From positions 62,001-126,000 of the forward strand of contig NZ_BMVV01000006.1 of the NCBI RefSeq assembly GCF_014650895.1: DNA of 64,000 nt. Direction: 5' to 3'. This stretch comes from Streptomyces omiyaensis (GTDB lineage Bacteria; Actinomycetota; Actinomycetes; Streptomycetales; Streptomycetaceae). A program made the position numbers and the translations under genes. Below are positions 41,847 to 49,446 of this stretch, piece by piece. Below the pieces are notes generated by a model. It was given only the letters and a program-made list of their open reading frames with translations. It was not told where the DNA came from and did no database searches. Numbering within the stretch: the first letter of the stretch is position 1; every line of letters starts with the position of its first letter.

Positions 41847-42488
41847 TCAGTCGAGCCGGAGGTCGGCCAGCTGCTTCGCGAAGGGGACGACCTCGTCCGC
41901 GTCGACGGAGTCGCCCTTGCGGTCGGCCACCGCCGCGACCAGCGTCGCGAACTCCTCGCCCGCCCGGGTGATCCGGTGCGGCAGGCCCTCGGTGTACTCG
42001 TCGCCGCCGGTGCCCCAGTCCTCCGAGGCCGCGTAGACGGCGGTCGGGGCGGTCCGGGCCCGCAGGTAGGCGAAGAGCGGGCGCAGGGCGTGGTCGAGGA
42101 CGAGGCTGTGGCGGGCGGTGCCGCCGGTGGCGCCGAGGAGGACCGGCGTGCCGGTGAGCGCCGTCGGGTCGACCAGGTCGAAGAAGGACTTGAAGAGGCC
42201 GCTGTAGGAGGCGGTGAAGACGGGCGTCACCGTGATGACGCCGTCCGCGGCCGTGACCTTGTCGATGGCCTCCCGGAGCGCCTCCGAGGGGAAGCCGGTG
42301 ACGAAGTTCTTCGCGATGTCCACGGCGAGGCCGCGCAGTTCGAGGACCTCGACGTCGACGGCGTACTCCTGCTCGGCGAGCCGGTAGCGGGTGGCCTGGA
42401 CGAGGCGGTCGGCGAGCAGCCGGGTGGAGGAGGGGCTGCTCAGGCCGGCCGAGACGGCGACGAGCTTCAGGGTGCGCACGGGGGTCAC
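41847..42488 (-). CDS. NAD(P)H-dependent FMN reductase (CE1759-type)
   Basis: Starts at GTG 42488, whose last bases form the stop of the upstream LLM gene (GTGA overlap); 213 residues. Flavodoxin-like fold: L-V-A-V-S-A-G-L-S-S-P-S-S-T-R-L-L-A-D start, T-P-V-F-T-A-S-Y-S-G-L-F-K-S-F-F-D flavin loop, and L-L-G-A-T-G-G-T. Pairs of this type supply reduced FMN to the adjacent monooxygenase. Tight coupling suggests a two-component flavin monooxygenase. Confidence 0.9.
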   Translation of the reverse strand: MTPVRTLKLVAVSAGLSSPSSTRLLADRLVQATRYRLAEQEYAVDVEVLELRGLAVDIAKNFVTGFPSEALREAIDKVTAADGVITVTPVFTASYSGLFKSFFDLVDPTALTGTPVLLGATGGTARHSLVLDHALRPLFAYLRARTAPTAVYAASEDWGTGGDEYTEGLPHRITRAGEEFATLVAAVADRKGDSVDADEVVPFAKQLADLRLD

Positions 42489-43564
42489 GCCTCCTTCTTC
42501 GCGGTGACGGCGGGGTGGAGCGGGGCGGTGGCGGGGACGTCCGCCGGGCGGAGGTTCGCGAACTCCTTGCGGAGGACGGGGACGACCTCCTCGCCGAGGA
42601 TGTCGAGCTGTTCCAGGACGGTCTTCAGGGGCAGTCCGGCGTGGTCGACGAGGAAGAGCTGGCGCTGGTAGTCGCCGACGTACTCGCGGAAGGAGAGGGT
42701 GCGCTCGATGACCTCCTGCGGGGAGCCGACGGTCAGCGGGGTCTGGCTGCTGAACTCCTCCAGGGAGGGGCCGTGGCCGTAGACCGGCGCGTTGTCGAAG
42801 TGCGGGCGGAACTCCCGTACCGCGTCCTGCGAGTTCTTCCGCACGAAGACCTGGCCGCCGAGGCCGACGATCGCCTGCTCGGGGGTGCCGTGGCCGTAGT
42901 GCGCGTACCGCTGCCGGTAGAGGCGGACCATCTTCTCGGTGTGCTGCTTGGGCCAGAAGATGTGGTTGGCGAAGAAGCCGTCGCCGTAGTACGCGGCCTG
43001 CTCGGCTATCTCGGGGGAGCGGATGGAGCCGTGCCAGACGAACGGCGGGACGCCGTCGAGCGGGCGCGGGGTGGAGGTGAAGCCCTGGAGGGCGCTGCGG
43101 AACTTGCCCTCCCAGTCGACCACGTCCTCCCTCCACAGCTTGTGGAGCAGCGCGTAGTTCTCGATGGCGAGCGGGATGCCCTGGCGGATGTCCTGCCCGA
43201 ACCACGGGTACACCGGGCCGGTGTTGCCGCGGCCCATCATCAGGTCCACGCGTCCGTCGGCGAGGTGCTGGAGGGTGGCGTAGTCCTCGGCGATCTTCAC
43301 CGGGTCGTTGGTGGTGATGAGGGTCGTGGACGTGGAGAGGACCAGGTTCTCCGTGCGGGCCGCGATGTGCCCGAGGAGGGTCGTGGGGGAGGACGGGACG
43401 AACGGCGGGTTGTGGTGCTCGCCGGTCGCGAAGACGTCGAGCCCGACCTCCTCCGCCTTGAGCGCGATGGCGACCGTGTTCTTGATGCGCTCGTGCTCGG
43501 AGGGGGTGCGGCCGGTGGTGGGGTCGGCCGTCACGTCGCCGACGGTGAAGATCCCGAACTGCAT
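42485..43564 (-). CDS. LLM-class flavin-dependent oxidoreductase (CE1758-type)
   Basis: ATG 43564 (MQFGIFTVGDVTADP) is preferred over GTG 43573 because GAGAGG lies eight bases before it; 359 residues. TIM-barrel bacterial luciferase-like fold with V-F-A-T-G-E-H-H-N-P-P-F, L-M-M-G-R-G-N-T-G-P-V-Y-P-W-F-G and Y-Y-G-D-G-F-F-A-N-H. Uses reduced FMN from the overlapping reductase gene. Substrate unknown. A MarR-like inverted repeat lies in the promoter. Confidence 0.9.
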   Translation of the reverse strand: MQFGIFTVGDVTADPTTGRTPSEHERIKNTVAIALKAEEVGLDVFATGEHHNPPFVPSSPTTLLGHIAARTENLVLSTSTTLITTNDPVKIAEDYATLQHLADGRVDLMMGRGNTGPVYPWFGQDIRQGIPLAIENYALLHKLWREDVVDWEGKFRSALQGFTSTPRPLDGVPPFVWHGSIRSPEIAEQAAYYGDGFFANHIFWPKQHTEKMVRLYRQRYAHYGHGTPEQAIVGLGGQVFVRKNSQDAVREFRPHFDNAPVYGHGPSLEEFSSQTPLTVGSPQEVIERTLSFREYVGDYQRQLFLVDHAGLPLKTVLEQLDILGEEVVPVLRKEFANLRPADVPATAPLHPAVTAKKEA

Positions 43565-43598
43565 CGTGGTCACCTCTCGCGTTCCATTCTCGGTAGTG

Positions 43599-43612
43599 GT
43601 TGAAGCTTAAAC
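43599..43612. promoter_or_regulatory. MarR-like palindrome upstream of the LLM/FMN reductase operon
   Basis: GTTGAAGCTTAAAC is an inverted repeat with one mismatched pair, centred on AAGCTT, 35-48 bases before the start codon. It is unusually AT-rich for the region and resembles operators of MarR-family repressors. Confidence 0.5.
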
Positions 43613-43711
43613 TATCCCGTCCAACGGTGCCAGCCGCCCCCGTATTCCGGCCCCCGGTCCGTCCCCCGCCGGCCCCCGGTCCGCCCCTCCCGCCGCCGTA
43701 CCCTGGACGCC

Positions 43712-43852
43712 ATGACCGAGAAGGCGCACGACGACGAGGGCTGGAAGGAGCGGGGCGTGATGCTCCGCGTCTTCGTGTACGTCTTCGCCACCCACGCCTT
43801 CGCCGGCTTCGTCTGGCTCCTCTTCTACGTCGGGCAGAACGCGCAGAAATGA
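43712..43852 (+). CDS. DUF6126-type small membrane protein
   Basis: Only 46 residues: MTEKAHDDEGWKERGVMLRV followed by one hydrophobic helix F-V-Y-V-F-A-T-H-A-F-A-G-F-V-W-L-L-F-Y-V and G-Q-N-A-Q-K. The E-R-G-V-M-L-R-V-F / W-L-L-F-Y-V-G-Q-N-A signature is that of the short Streptomyces DUF6126 family. Single-pass membrane protein of unknown role. The usual neighbouring XRE regulator gene is not next to it here. Confidence 0.85.
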   Translation: MTEKAHDDEGWKERGVMLRVFVYVFATHAFAGFVWLLFYVGQNAQK

Positions 43853-43981
43853 CACCGGGCGCCCGGCCACCCGCCCGGAAGTGACGGAGGAGCCGCCCCG
43901 CGCTCCCCCCGGACGCGCCCCGGCCCCCGGTCGCTCCCGCCCCGGCCGCCCCCGCTCCCGTCCCCGCCCCGCCCCGCCCGG

Positions 43982-44035
43982 ACGTGAGGGCCGCCACGTG
44001 CCGCCGGCCTGCGGCCCTCACGTAGAGTCCCCGAC
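43982..44035 (+). promoter_or_regulatory. inverted repeat and leaderless promoter of cobL-cobM
   Basis: Perfect 13-bp arms ACGTGAGGGCCGC (43982-43994) and GCGGCCCTCACGT (44011-44023) with a 16-base spacer. The right arm touches a -10-like TAGAGT (44023-44028) that ends seven bases before GTG 44036, so transcription probably starts at the start codon and the repeat is an operator. A terminator for the DUF6126 gene is the alternative. The rest of 43853-43981 is a C-rich tract with no gene. Confidence 0.5.
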
Positions 44036-45262
44036 GTGAACGGTGCGATATCGGTCGTCGGAATCGGCGCGGACGGCTGGGACGGGCTCCCCGAGGGCTC
44101 CCGCCGGATCCTGCGCGGTGCCGAGGTGCTGCTCGGCGGCCCCCGCCAGCTGGACCTCCTCCCCGGGGACGACTGCCCCGGCGAACGGATCCCCTGGCCG
44201 TCCCCGCTCCGCCCCGCCGTCCCCGGACTGGTCGCCGCCCACGAGGGCCGCGCGATCGCCGTCCTCGCCAGCGGCGACCCCTCCTTCTACGGCATCGCCC
44301 GCACGCTCGCCGAGACCGTCGGCGCGGACCGCCTCGACGTCCGCCCGCACCCGTCCTCCGTCTCGTACGCCTGCGCCCGTCTCGGCTGGCCCCTGGAGGC
44401 CGTCGACACGCTCTCGCTCGTCGCCCGGCCGCTCGACGCGCTCCGCGCCGCCCTCCACCCCGGGCGCCGGCTCCTCCTCCTCGGCGAGGGCCCCGAGACC
44501 CCCGCCCGGGTCGCGGCGCTGCTGTGCGAGGCGGGCTGGGGCGGCACCAGGATCCGGGTCCTCGAACAGCTCGGCGGCCCCGCCGAGCGGCTCCTCGACG
44601 CCACCGCCGCCGACTGGCCGCACCCGCGCACCGACGCCCTCCACGTCCTCGCCCTCGACTGCGTCCGCGACCCCGGCACCCTCCGCCTCGGCACCGTGCC
44701 CGGCCTCCCCGACGAGGCCTACGAGCACGACGGGCAGCTCACCAAGCGGTACGTCCGCGCCGCCACGCTCGCCGCGCTCGCGCCCGCCCCCGGGGAGCTG
44801 CTCTGGGACGTCGGCGGCGGCTCCGGCTCCATCGGCGCCGAATGGATGCGGGCCCACCGCGACTGCCGGGCGATCGCCGTCGAGAAGTCCCCCGAGCGGG
44901 CCGCCCGGATCACCCGCAACGCCGCCGCCCTCGGCGTGCCGGCGCTGCGGGTCGTCACCGGCCCCGCCCCCGCCGCCCTCGCCGGCCTCCCCGTCCCCGA
45001 CGCGGTCTTCATCGGCGGCGGGCTCACCGCCCCCGGCCTGATCGACGCCTGCTGGGACGCGCTCCCCGCCGGCGGCCGGCTCGTCGCCAACACCGTGACG
45101 CTCGAATCCGAGGCCCTGCTCGCCGACCGGTACCGCCGCCACGGCGGCGAACTGATCCGGCTCGCCGTCTCCGCCGCCGTGCCCGTCGGCGGCTTCACCG
45201 GCTGGCGCACGGCCATGCCCGTGACCCAGTGGTCCGTAACGAAAGGTTCTGAAGAGGGATGA
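44036..45262 (+). CDS. cobL: precorrin-6Y C5,15-methyltransferase (decarboxylating), CbiE-CbiT fusion
   Basis: Protein of 408 residues from GTG 44036. Residues about 1-205 are the CbiE tetrapyrrole methylase: V-V-G-I-G-A-D-G-W, A-V-L-A-S-G-D-P-S-F-Y-G-I and H-P-S-S-V-S-Y-A-C. Residues about 230-400 are the CbiT Rossmann methyltransferase: L-L-W-D-V-G-G-G-S-G-S-I-G-A-E-W and A-I-A-V-E-K-S-P-E-R. It methylates C5 and C15 and removes the C12 acetate carboxyl to give precorrin-8. Overlaps cobM by 4 bp. Confidence 0.95.
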   Translation: MNGAISVVGIGADGWDGLPEGSRRILRGAEVLLGGPRQLDLLPGDDCPGERIPWPSPLRPAVPGLVAAHEGRAIAVLASGDPSFYGIARTLAETVGADRLDVRPHPSSVSYACARLGWPLEAVDTLSLVARPLDALRAALHPGRRLLLLGEGPETPARVAALLCEAGWGGTRIRVLEQLGGPAERLLDATAADWPHPRTDALHVLALDCVRDPGTLRLGTVPGLPDEAYEHDGQLTKRYVRAATLAALAPAPGELLWDVGGGSGSIGAEWMRAHRDCRAIAVEKSPERAARITRNAAALGVPALRVVTGPAPAALAGLPVPDAVFIGGGLTAPGLIDACWDALPAGGRLVANTVTLESEALLADRYRRHGGELIRLAVSAAVPVGGFTGWRTAMPVTQWSVTKGSEEG

Positions 45263-46008
45263 CCGTCTACTTCATCGGCGCGGGGCCCGGCGCGGCCGAC
45301 CTCATCACCGTGCGCGGCGCGCGGACCCTCGCGAAGTGCGGCGTCTGCCTCTACGCGGGCTCCCTCGTGCCGACCGAGCTGCTCGCCGAGTGCCCCCCGG
45401 ACGCGAAGCTCGTCGACACGGCCAGGATGGACCTCGACCAGATCGTCGCCGAGATCACCGCCGCCCACGAGGCCGGCCGCGACGTGGCCCGGCTGCACTC
45501 CGGCGACCCGTCCGTCTTCAGCGCCATGGCCGAGCAGATGCGCCGCCTCGACGCGGCCGGCATCCCCTACGAGGTCGTGCCCGGCGTCCCCGCCTTCGCC
45601 GCCGCCGCGGCCGCGCTCAAGCGGGAGCTCACCGTCCCCACCGTCGGCCAGACGGTCATCCTCACCCGGATCGCCCAGCAGGCCACCCCCATGCCCGACG
45701 GCGAGGACCTCGCCACCCTCGGCCGCAGCGGCGCCCTGCTCGTCCTCCACCTCGGCGCCCGCTACGCCGACCGGATCGTCTCCGAACTGCTCCCCCACTA
45801 CGGCGCCGACTGCCCCGCGGCCGTCGTCGCCCTGGCCAGCCGCGCCGACGAGGTCGTCCTGCGCGGCACCCTCGCGGACATCGCCGACCAGGTGCGGGAG
45901 GCCGGCATCACCAAGACGGCCGTCATCCTCGTCGGCCGCACCCTCGCGGCCTCGGCCTTCCGCGACAGCCACCTCTACGACCCGGCCCGCGACCGCCACA
46001 CCTGCTGA
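45259..46008 (+). CDS. cobM: precorrin-4 C11-methyltransferase
   Basis: Protein of 249 residues starting in an ATGA overlap with cobL. Tetrapyrrole methylase with V-Y-F-I-G-A-G-P-G-A-A-D-L-I-T, C-L-Y-A-G-S-L-V-P, L-H-S-G-D-P-S-V-F-S-A and V-P-G-V-P-A-F-A-A-A, the CobM/CbiF pattern. Converts precorrin-4 to precorrin-5 with S-adenosylmethionine in cobalamin synthesis. Confidence 0.95.
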   Translation: MTVYFIGAGPGAADLITVRGARTLAKCGVCLYAGSLVPTELLAECPPDAKLVDTARMDLDQIVAEITAAHEAGRDVARLHSGDPSVFSAMAEQMRRLDAAGIPYEVVPGVPAFAAAAAALKRELTVPTVGQTVILTRIAQQATPMPDGEDLATLGRSGALLVLHLGARYADRIVSELLPHYGADCPAAVVALASRADEVVLRGTLADIADQVREAGITKTAVILVGRTLAASAFRDSHLYDPARDRHTC

Positions 46009-46036
46009 CGCACGGCCGGCGCGCCCGCCGGCGCAC

Positions 46037-46068
46037 CGGAGGCCGGGCCCGTACCGGCCCGGCCTCCG
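46037..46068. terminator. bidirectional hairpin between cobM and bL37
   Basis: Perfect 13-bp arms CGGAGGCCGGGCC (46037-46049) and GGCCCGGCCTCCG (46056-46068), 6-base loop, between convergent genes. Confidence 0.88.
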
Positions 46069-46081
46069 TCGTCGTCACGGC

Positions 46082-46156
46082 TCAGGCGTTGGGCCGCTTG
46101 CCGTGGTTCGCCTTCTTCTTCTTGCGGGCCCGCTTCTTGTTGCCGCGCTTCGCCAT
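46082..46156 (-). CDS. ribosomal protein bL37
   Basis: A 24-residue, strongly basic protein: MAKRGNKKRARKKKKANHGK then RPNA. AGGGAG lies five bases before the ATG. It matches the mycobacterial bL37 that I recall (M-A-K-R-G-R-K-K-R ... K-A-N-H-G-K-R-P-N), found by cryo-EM on the large subunit of actinobacterial ribosomes. Too short for most gene finders. It stands alone between cobM and a hypothetical gene, ended by a shared terminator. Confidence 0.9.
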   Translation of the reverse strand: MAKRGNKKRARKKKKANHGKRPNA

Positions 46157-46247
46157 CGGACTCCCTCTCTCGCGGGGTTGCGTCGTGGCCAGCGTAGGTT
46201 CGGGGGCGGGGCGCCGCACGTCGGTGCCGTCCACTTGAATGGGTCCC

Positions 46248-46931
46248 ATGACCGTCTACGACGTGGCCCGGGCACTGCCGGGCATCGAGGAACTGCGCGA
46301 CCGCTCCCGGGGCCTCGCGATGCTGGACGCCGTGCTGAGCCCCGCCTGGGAGGGCCGGTACTACTCCTTCGACGCGCACTGGTCCGAGACCGAGCAGCTG
46401 GCGTCGATGAAGGACGGCCGGGGCGGCGAGTACACGATCGTCCTCTCCCCGGCGGGGGCCTTCGCCCGCGTCTTCGACCACGAGTCGCCGCTGAGCCCGT
46501 ACGGCCCGCTCGCGGACGGCGCGACCTGGCCCGGCGTCCTCGACGGCGTCCCGGAGGCCTTCGGGGAGTACCTGACGGAGCCCGCCTTCCTGGACGAGGA
46601 CGACGTCCACGCCACCACCGCCTGCCTGTGGCGCGAGTCCGCGGACACCGCCTGGCACACCGGCCCGGTCGCCTTCCCCGACCTGGAGGGCCACCCGGAC
46701 CCGGACGGCTCCCACGGCCTCCTCCGCCTGCTCCTGGACCGCACCCCCGAGGCGTACGCGGAGTGGGCCTCGGAGTACTACGGGACCCCCGTCGACCTCG
46801 GCGCCGTCCGCCACGTCCTCGCCCTGCGCCCGCTCACCCAGGAGGTCGTGACGGCCCTCAACCCGTCGGTGACCCTCACGGACCTCGCCGAGGACATCGC
46901 GGAGATCGGCTTCCCGCCGCCCCGCCCCTGA
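46248..46931 (+). CDS. conserved hypothetical protein
   Basis: Protein of 227 residues from ATG 46248 (MTVYDVARALPGIEELRDRS); an ATG three codons earlier (46239) is equally possible, and neither has a good ribosome site. Globular, acidic, with W-E-G-R-Y-Y-S-F-D-A-H-W-S-E-T-E-Q-L and G-E-Y-T-I-V-L-S-P-A-G-A-F-A-R-V-F-D-H-E motifs recalling SMI1/KNR4-like or Streptomyces immunity-type proteins, but the family is not certain. Promoter divergent from bL37. Confidence 0.7.
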   Translation: MTVYDVARALPGIEELRDRSRGLAMLDAVLSPAWEGRYYSFDAHWSETEQLASMKDGRGGEYTIVLSPAGAFARVFDHESPLSPYGPLADGATWPGVLDGVPEAFGEYLTEPAFLDEDDVHATTACLWRESADTAWHTGPVAFPDLEGHPDPDGSHGLLRLLLDRTPEAYAEWASEYYGTPVDLGAVRHVLALRPLTQEVVTALNPSVTLTDLAEDIAEIGFPPPRP

Positions 46932-47002
46932 CGGGATCCCGCCCGTGACGGAAGTGCCGCGTGTTCCCCCCGGGCCGGCCGCGCGCGGGGATAATCGGAG
47001 GC

Positions 47003-47359
47003 ATGGCACACGAGACGGCGACCGTCTCCGAGGTACGGCGCGAACGGTACGCACGACGGCTCCCCACCGACCTGTCCGCACTGCGCGGACCCGGGCACGG
47101 GTCGGTCCGGCTTCCCCTGCACCTGGCCTGGTCGGGGCTGACGGAGTACGACCTCGACCGGCCCCGGCTGCGGATGAGCTGCTACCGCACCGTCCTCGCC
47201 GAGGGCGGCCACGACGACCTCGTCCGGCACCTCAACCGGGACCTCCTCGTCGAGCTGTGGCCCGTCCTGCGCACCCTCGTCAGCAAGGACCTGCGCGTCG
47301 TCTGGGAGGACGCCTTCCGCGAACTGGCACCGGTGGCCGTCGCCGGGCGCGCGGGGTGA
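47003..47359 (+). CDS. small protein upstream of AbiEii-like gene, possible antitoxin
   Basis: From ATG 47003 (MAHETATVSEVRRERYARRL) 118 residues, mostly helical with many Arg, Leu and Asp. GGAGG is only one base from the ATG, whereas a -10-like ATAAT lies about nine bases before it, so leaderless expression is likely. It overlaps the nucleotidyltransferase gene by a GTGA junction, as antitoxin genes do. It is not the long AbiEi winged-helix antitoxin; function as antitoxin is inference from context only. Confidence 0.65.
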   Translation: MAHETATVSEVRRERYARRLPTDLSALRGPGHGSVRLPLHLAWSGLTEYDLDRPRLRMSCYRTVLAEGGHDDLVRHLNRDLLVELWPVLRTLVSKDLRVVWEDAFRELAPVAVAGRAG

Positions 47360-48030
47360 GGCTCACCGGGCTCCACCGCCGCCTCCTCGACGACGTCCTC
47401 GCGGCGGGCGTCGAGTACCCGCTCGTCCTGACCGGCGGCTACGCCGTCCAGGCGCACGGCCTGGTCGACCGGCTGAGCCGGGACCTCGACGTCGCCACCG
47501 AGAACCCCCGGCCGATGCCGGAGATCGCCGCCCACCTGCGGGCCGCGCTGGAGGCGGAGGGCTGGCGGGTGCGGACCCTGGAGACCGACCCGCTCTCCGC
47601 CCGCCTGATCGTCACCGATCCCGCCACCGGCGAGGAGTGCGAGGTCGACGTCCTCAAGGAAGTGCTGTGCGGTCCTCCCGAACGGCGCGATTTCGGACTG
47701 CTGCTCTCCCTGAGGGACGTGGTCGGCACGAAGGTCCGCGCCCTCGCGGACCGGGGCATGGCACGGGACCTCGTCGACGTCCGCGCGGCGGCGGACCGCT
47801 GGAGCCACGAGGAGCTGGAGGAGCTGGGCCGGCAGCACGCCCGGGACGCGTTCGACCTGGAGGAACTCCAGGCGAAGCTCGCCGGCGCGGAGTGGATCGA
47901 CGACGACGAGTTCACCGCGCACGGCCTCGACGAGGGCCGGATCCGAGACCTGCGCGCCTGGGCCCGGCGCTGGGCCGACGACATCGGCGAACGGCTCCTC
48001 GAAGGCACCCCGCCGGAGGACGACGCCTGA
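47356..48030 (+). CDS. AbiEii/AbiGii-like nucleotidyltransferase (toxin family)
   Basis: Starts at GTG 47356 within the stop of the upstream gene; 224 residues. Nucleotidyltransferase fold with V-L-T-G-G-Y-A-V-Q-A-H-G and R-L-S-R-D-L-D-V-A-T-E, giving the G-G and D-x-D metal motifs of AbiEii/MenT-like enzymes, and C-E-V-D-V-L as the third acidic site. Homologues add nucleotides to tRNA or serve type IV toxin-antitoxin/abortive-infection systems. Paired with a small overlapping partner. A truncated acetyltransferase lies just downstream on the other strand. Confidence 0.82.
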   Translation: MRLTGLHRRLLDDVLAAGVEYPLVLTGGYAVQAHGLVDRLSRDLDVATENPRPMPEIAAHLRAALEAEGWRVRTLETDPLSARLIVTDPATGEECEVDVLKEVLCGPPERRDFGLLLSLRDVVGTKVRALADRGMARDLVDVRAAADRWSHEELEELGRQHARDAFDLEELQAKLAGAEWIDDDEFTAHGLDEGRIRDLRAWARRWADDIGERLLEGTPPEDDA

Positions 48031-48040
48031 CTCGGCCCCG

Positions 48041-48262
48041 CGCCGCCGCCCGCTCCGCCACGGCGAGGTCCGGCCGGTCGTCGGTCCCGCCCCGCGAGCC
48101 GTACCACTCGCGCGGCGCGGGCTCGTCGAAGGCGCGGTGGCTGCCGGTCGGCCGGGCGACCTCCGCGTCCTCGAAGAACGGCAGCAGCGCGGGCACGTCG
48201 TCCTCCGTCACCGGACGGAGCGTGACGAGGTCACCGGTCAGCGTGGGTTCGCGCGAGAAGTC
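48041..48262 (-). pseudogene. truncated GNAT acetyltransferase remnant
   Basis: In frame on the minus strand, about 74 codons read D-F-S-R-E-P then L-T-G-D-L-V-T-L-R-P-V-T-E-D-D-V, F-F-E-D-A-E-V-A-R and R-E-W-Y-G-S-R-G, the N-terminal part of a GNAT enzyme. The acetyl-CoA-binding half is absent: the frame runs on into arginine-rich nonsense across the end of the AbiEii-like gene. No clear start codon with a ribosome site. Best read as the remnant of a gene cut by insertion or deletion at about 48.03 kb. Confidence 0.65.
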
Positions 48263-48309
48263 GGCCGTCCCGGGATTCCCGGCGGGAGCGGCCCCGCCTG
48301 TCGCCCCGT

Positions 48310-49434
48310 CTACGCCCCCGGCCCCTTCGGGGAGGAGCGGCCCACGACGGTGCCCGCGCGGTCGATGGCGACGACGTCCACCGCGACCGGGGCGCCGCGC
48401 AGGACGGCGAGGGCCTCGTCGCGGGAGCGGACGGCCACCAGGTCGCCGAGGGGGACGCCGGCCGCCTCGCACAGGCGGAGGGCGGCGAGGCCGGTGTTGG
48501 CGGCGGCGACCTCCGCCGCGAGGGCCTCGGTCGCGCCCGCCTCGCGGGCCAGCTCCGCGAGGAAGCCCTTGTCGACCTGGGAGCGGGCCGAGTGGAGGTC
48601 CAGGTGGCCGGCGGCGAGCTTGGAGAGCTTGGCGAAGCCGCCGCAGATCGTGAGGCGGTCGACGGGGTGGCGGCGGACGTACTTGAGGACCGCGCCCGCG
48701 AAGTCGCCCATGTCGAGGAGGGCGATGCCGGGCAGGTCGTACAGCCCGGTGACCGTGCGCTCGGAGGTGGAGCCCGTACAGCCGGCGACGTGGGTGAGAC
48801 CGCCGGCGCGGGCCACGTCCACGCCCCGGCGGATGGAGTCGATCCAGGCCGAGCAGGAGTACGGCACGACGACGCCGGTGGTGCCGAGGATCGACAGGCC
48901 GCCGAGGATGCCGATGCGCGGGTTCCAGGTGGAGCGGGCGATCTCGGCGCCGCCGTCGACGGAGATCGTGATCTCGACGTCCCCGGGGGCGCCGTGCGCC
49001 GCCGCGACCTCCGCCACGTGCTCGCGCATCAGCCGGCGCGGCACCGGGTTGATCGCCGGTTCGCCGACCTCCAGCGGGAGACCGGGCAGGGTGACGGTGC
49101 CGACCCCCTCGCCCGCGCGGAAGACGACGCCGGAACCGGGCGGCAGGAGCCGTACCGTCGACCGGATCACCGCCCCGTGCGTGACGTCCGGGTCGTCGCC
49201 CGCGTCCTTCACCACGGCGGCCATGGCCGAGCCCCCGGCCAGCGACTCCGCCGTCAGGGCGAAGGACGGCGTCTGGCCCTTCGGCAGCGTGATCGTCACC
49301 GGGTCCGGGAAGTCGCCGGTGAGCAGGGCGGTGTACGCGGCGGTCGTCGCGGCCGTCGCACAGGCACCGGTCGTCCAGCCGGGCCGCAGCCCGGTGTGCT
49401 TGAGTTGGGCCTCGCGCCCGCCGCCGGTACTCAC
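48310..49434 (-). CDS. cbiD: cobalt-precorrin-5B C1-methyltransferase
   Basis: Starts at GTG 49434 (TAGGAG seven bases upstream); 374 residues. CbiD signatures: L-R-P-G-W-T-T-G-A-C-A-T-A-A, I-L-G-G-L-S-I-L-G-T-T-G-V-V-V-P-Y-S and H-V-A-G-C-T-G-S-T-S-E. It methylates C1 during corrin ring synthesis. CbiD is classed with the anaerobic route but is used in actinobacteria in place of CobF. Head to head with cobK, with only 12 bp between start codons. Confidence 0.93.
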   Translation of the reverse strand: MSTGGGREAQLKHTGLRPGWTTGACATAATTAAYTALLTGDFPDPVTITLPKGQTPSFALTAESLAGGSAMAAVVKDAGDDPDVTHGAVIRSTVRLLPPGSGVVFRAGEGVGTVTLPGLPLEVGEPAINPVPRRLMREHVAEVAAAHGAPGDVEITISVDGGAEIARSTWNPRIGILGGLSILGTTGVVVPYSCSAWIDSIRRGVDVARAGGLTHVAGCTGSTSERTVTGLYDLPGIALLDMGDFAGAVLKYVRRHPVDRLTICGGFAKLSKLAAGHLDLHSARSQVDKGFLAELAREAGATEALAAEVAAANTGLAALRLCEAAGVPLGDLVAVRSRDEALAVLRGAPVAVDVVAIDRAGTVVGRSSPKGPGA

Positions 49435-49446
49435 GAAGGGGCTCCT

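Noticed and set aside
42485..43573. GTG at 43573 as the LLM oxidoreductase start
   Set aside because: It overlaps the GAGAGG ribosome site that is correctly spaced for ATG 43564.
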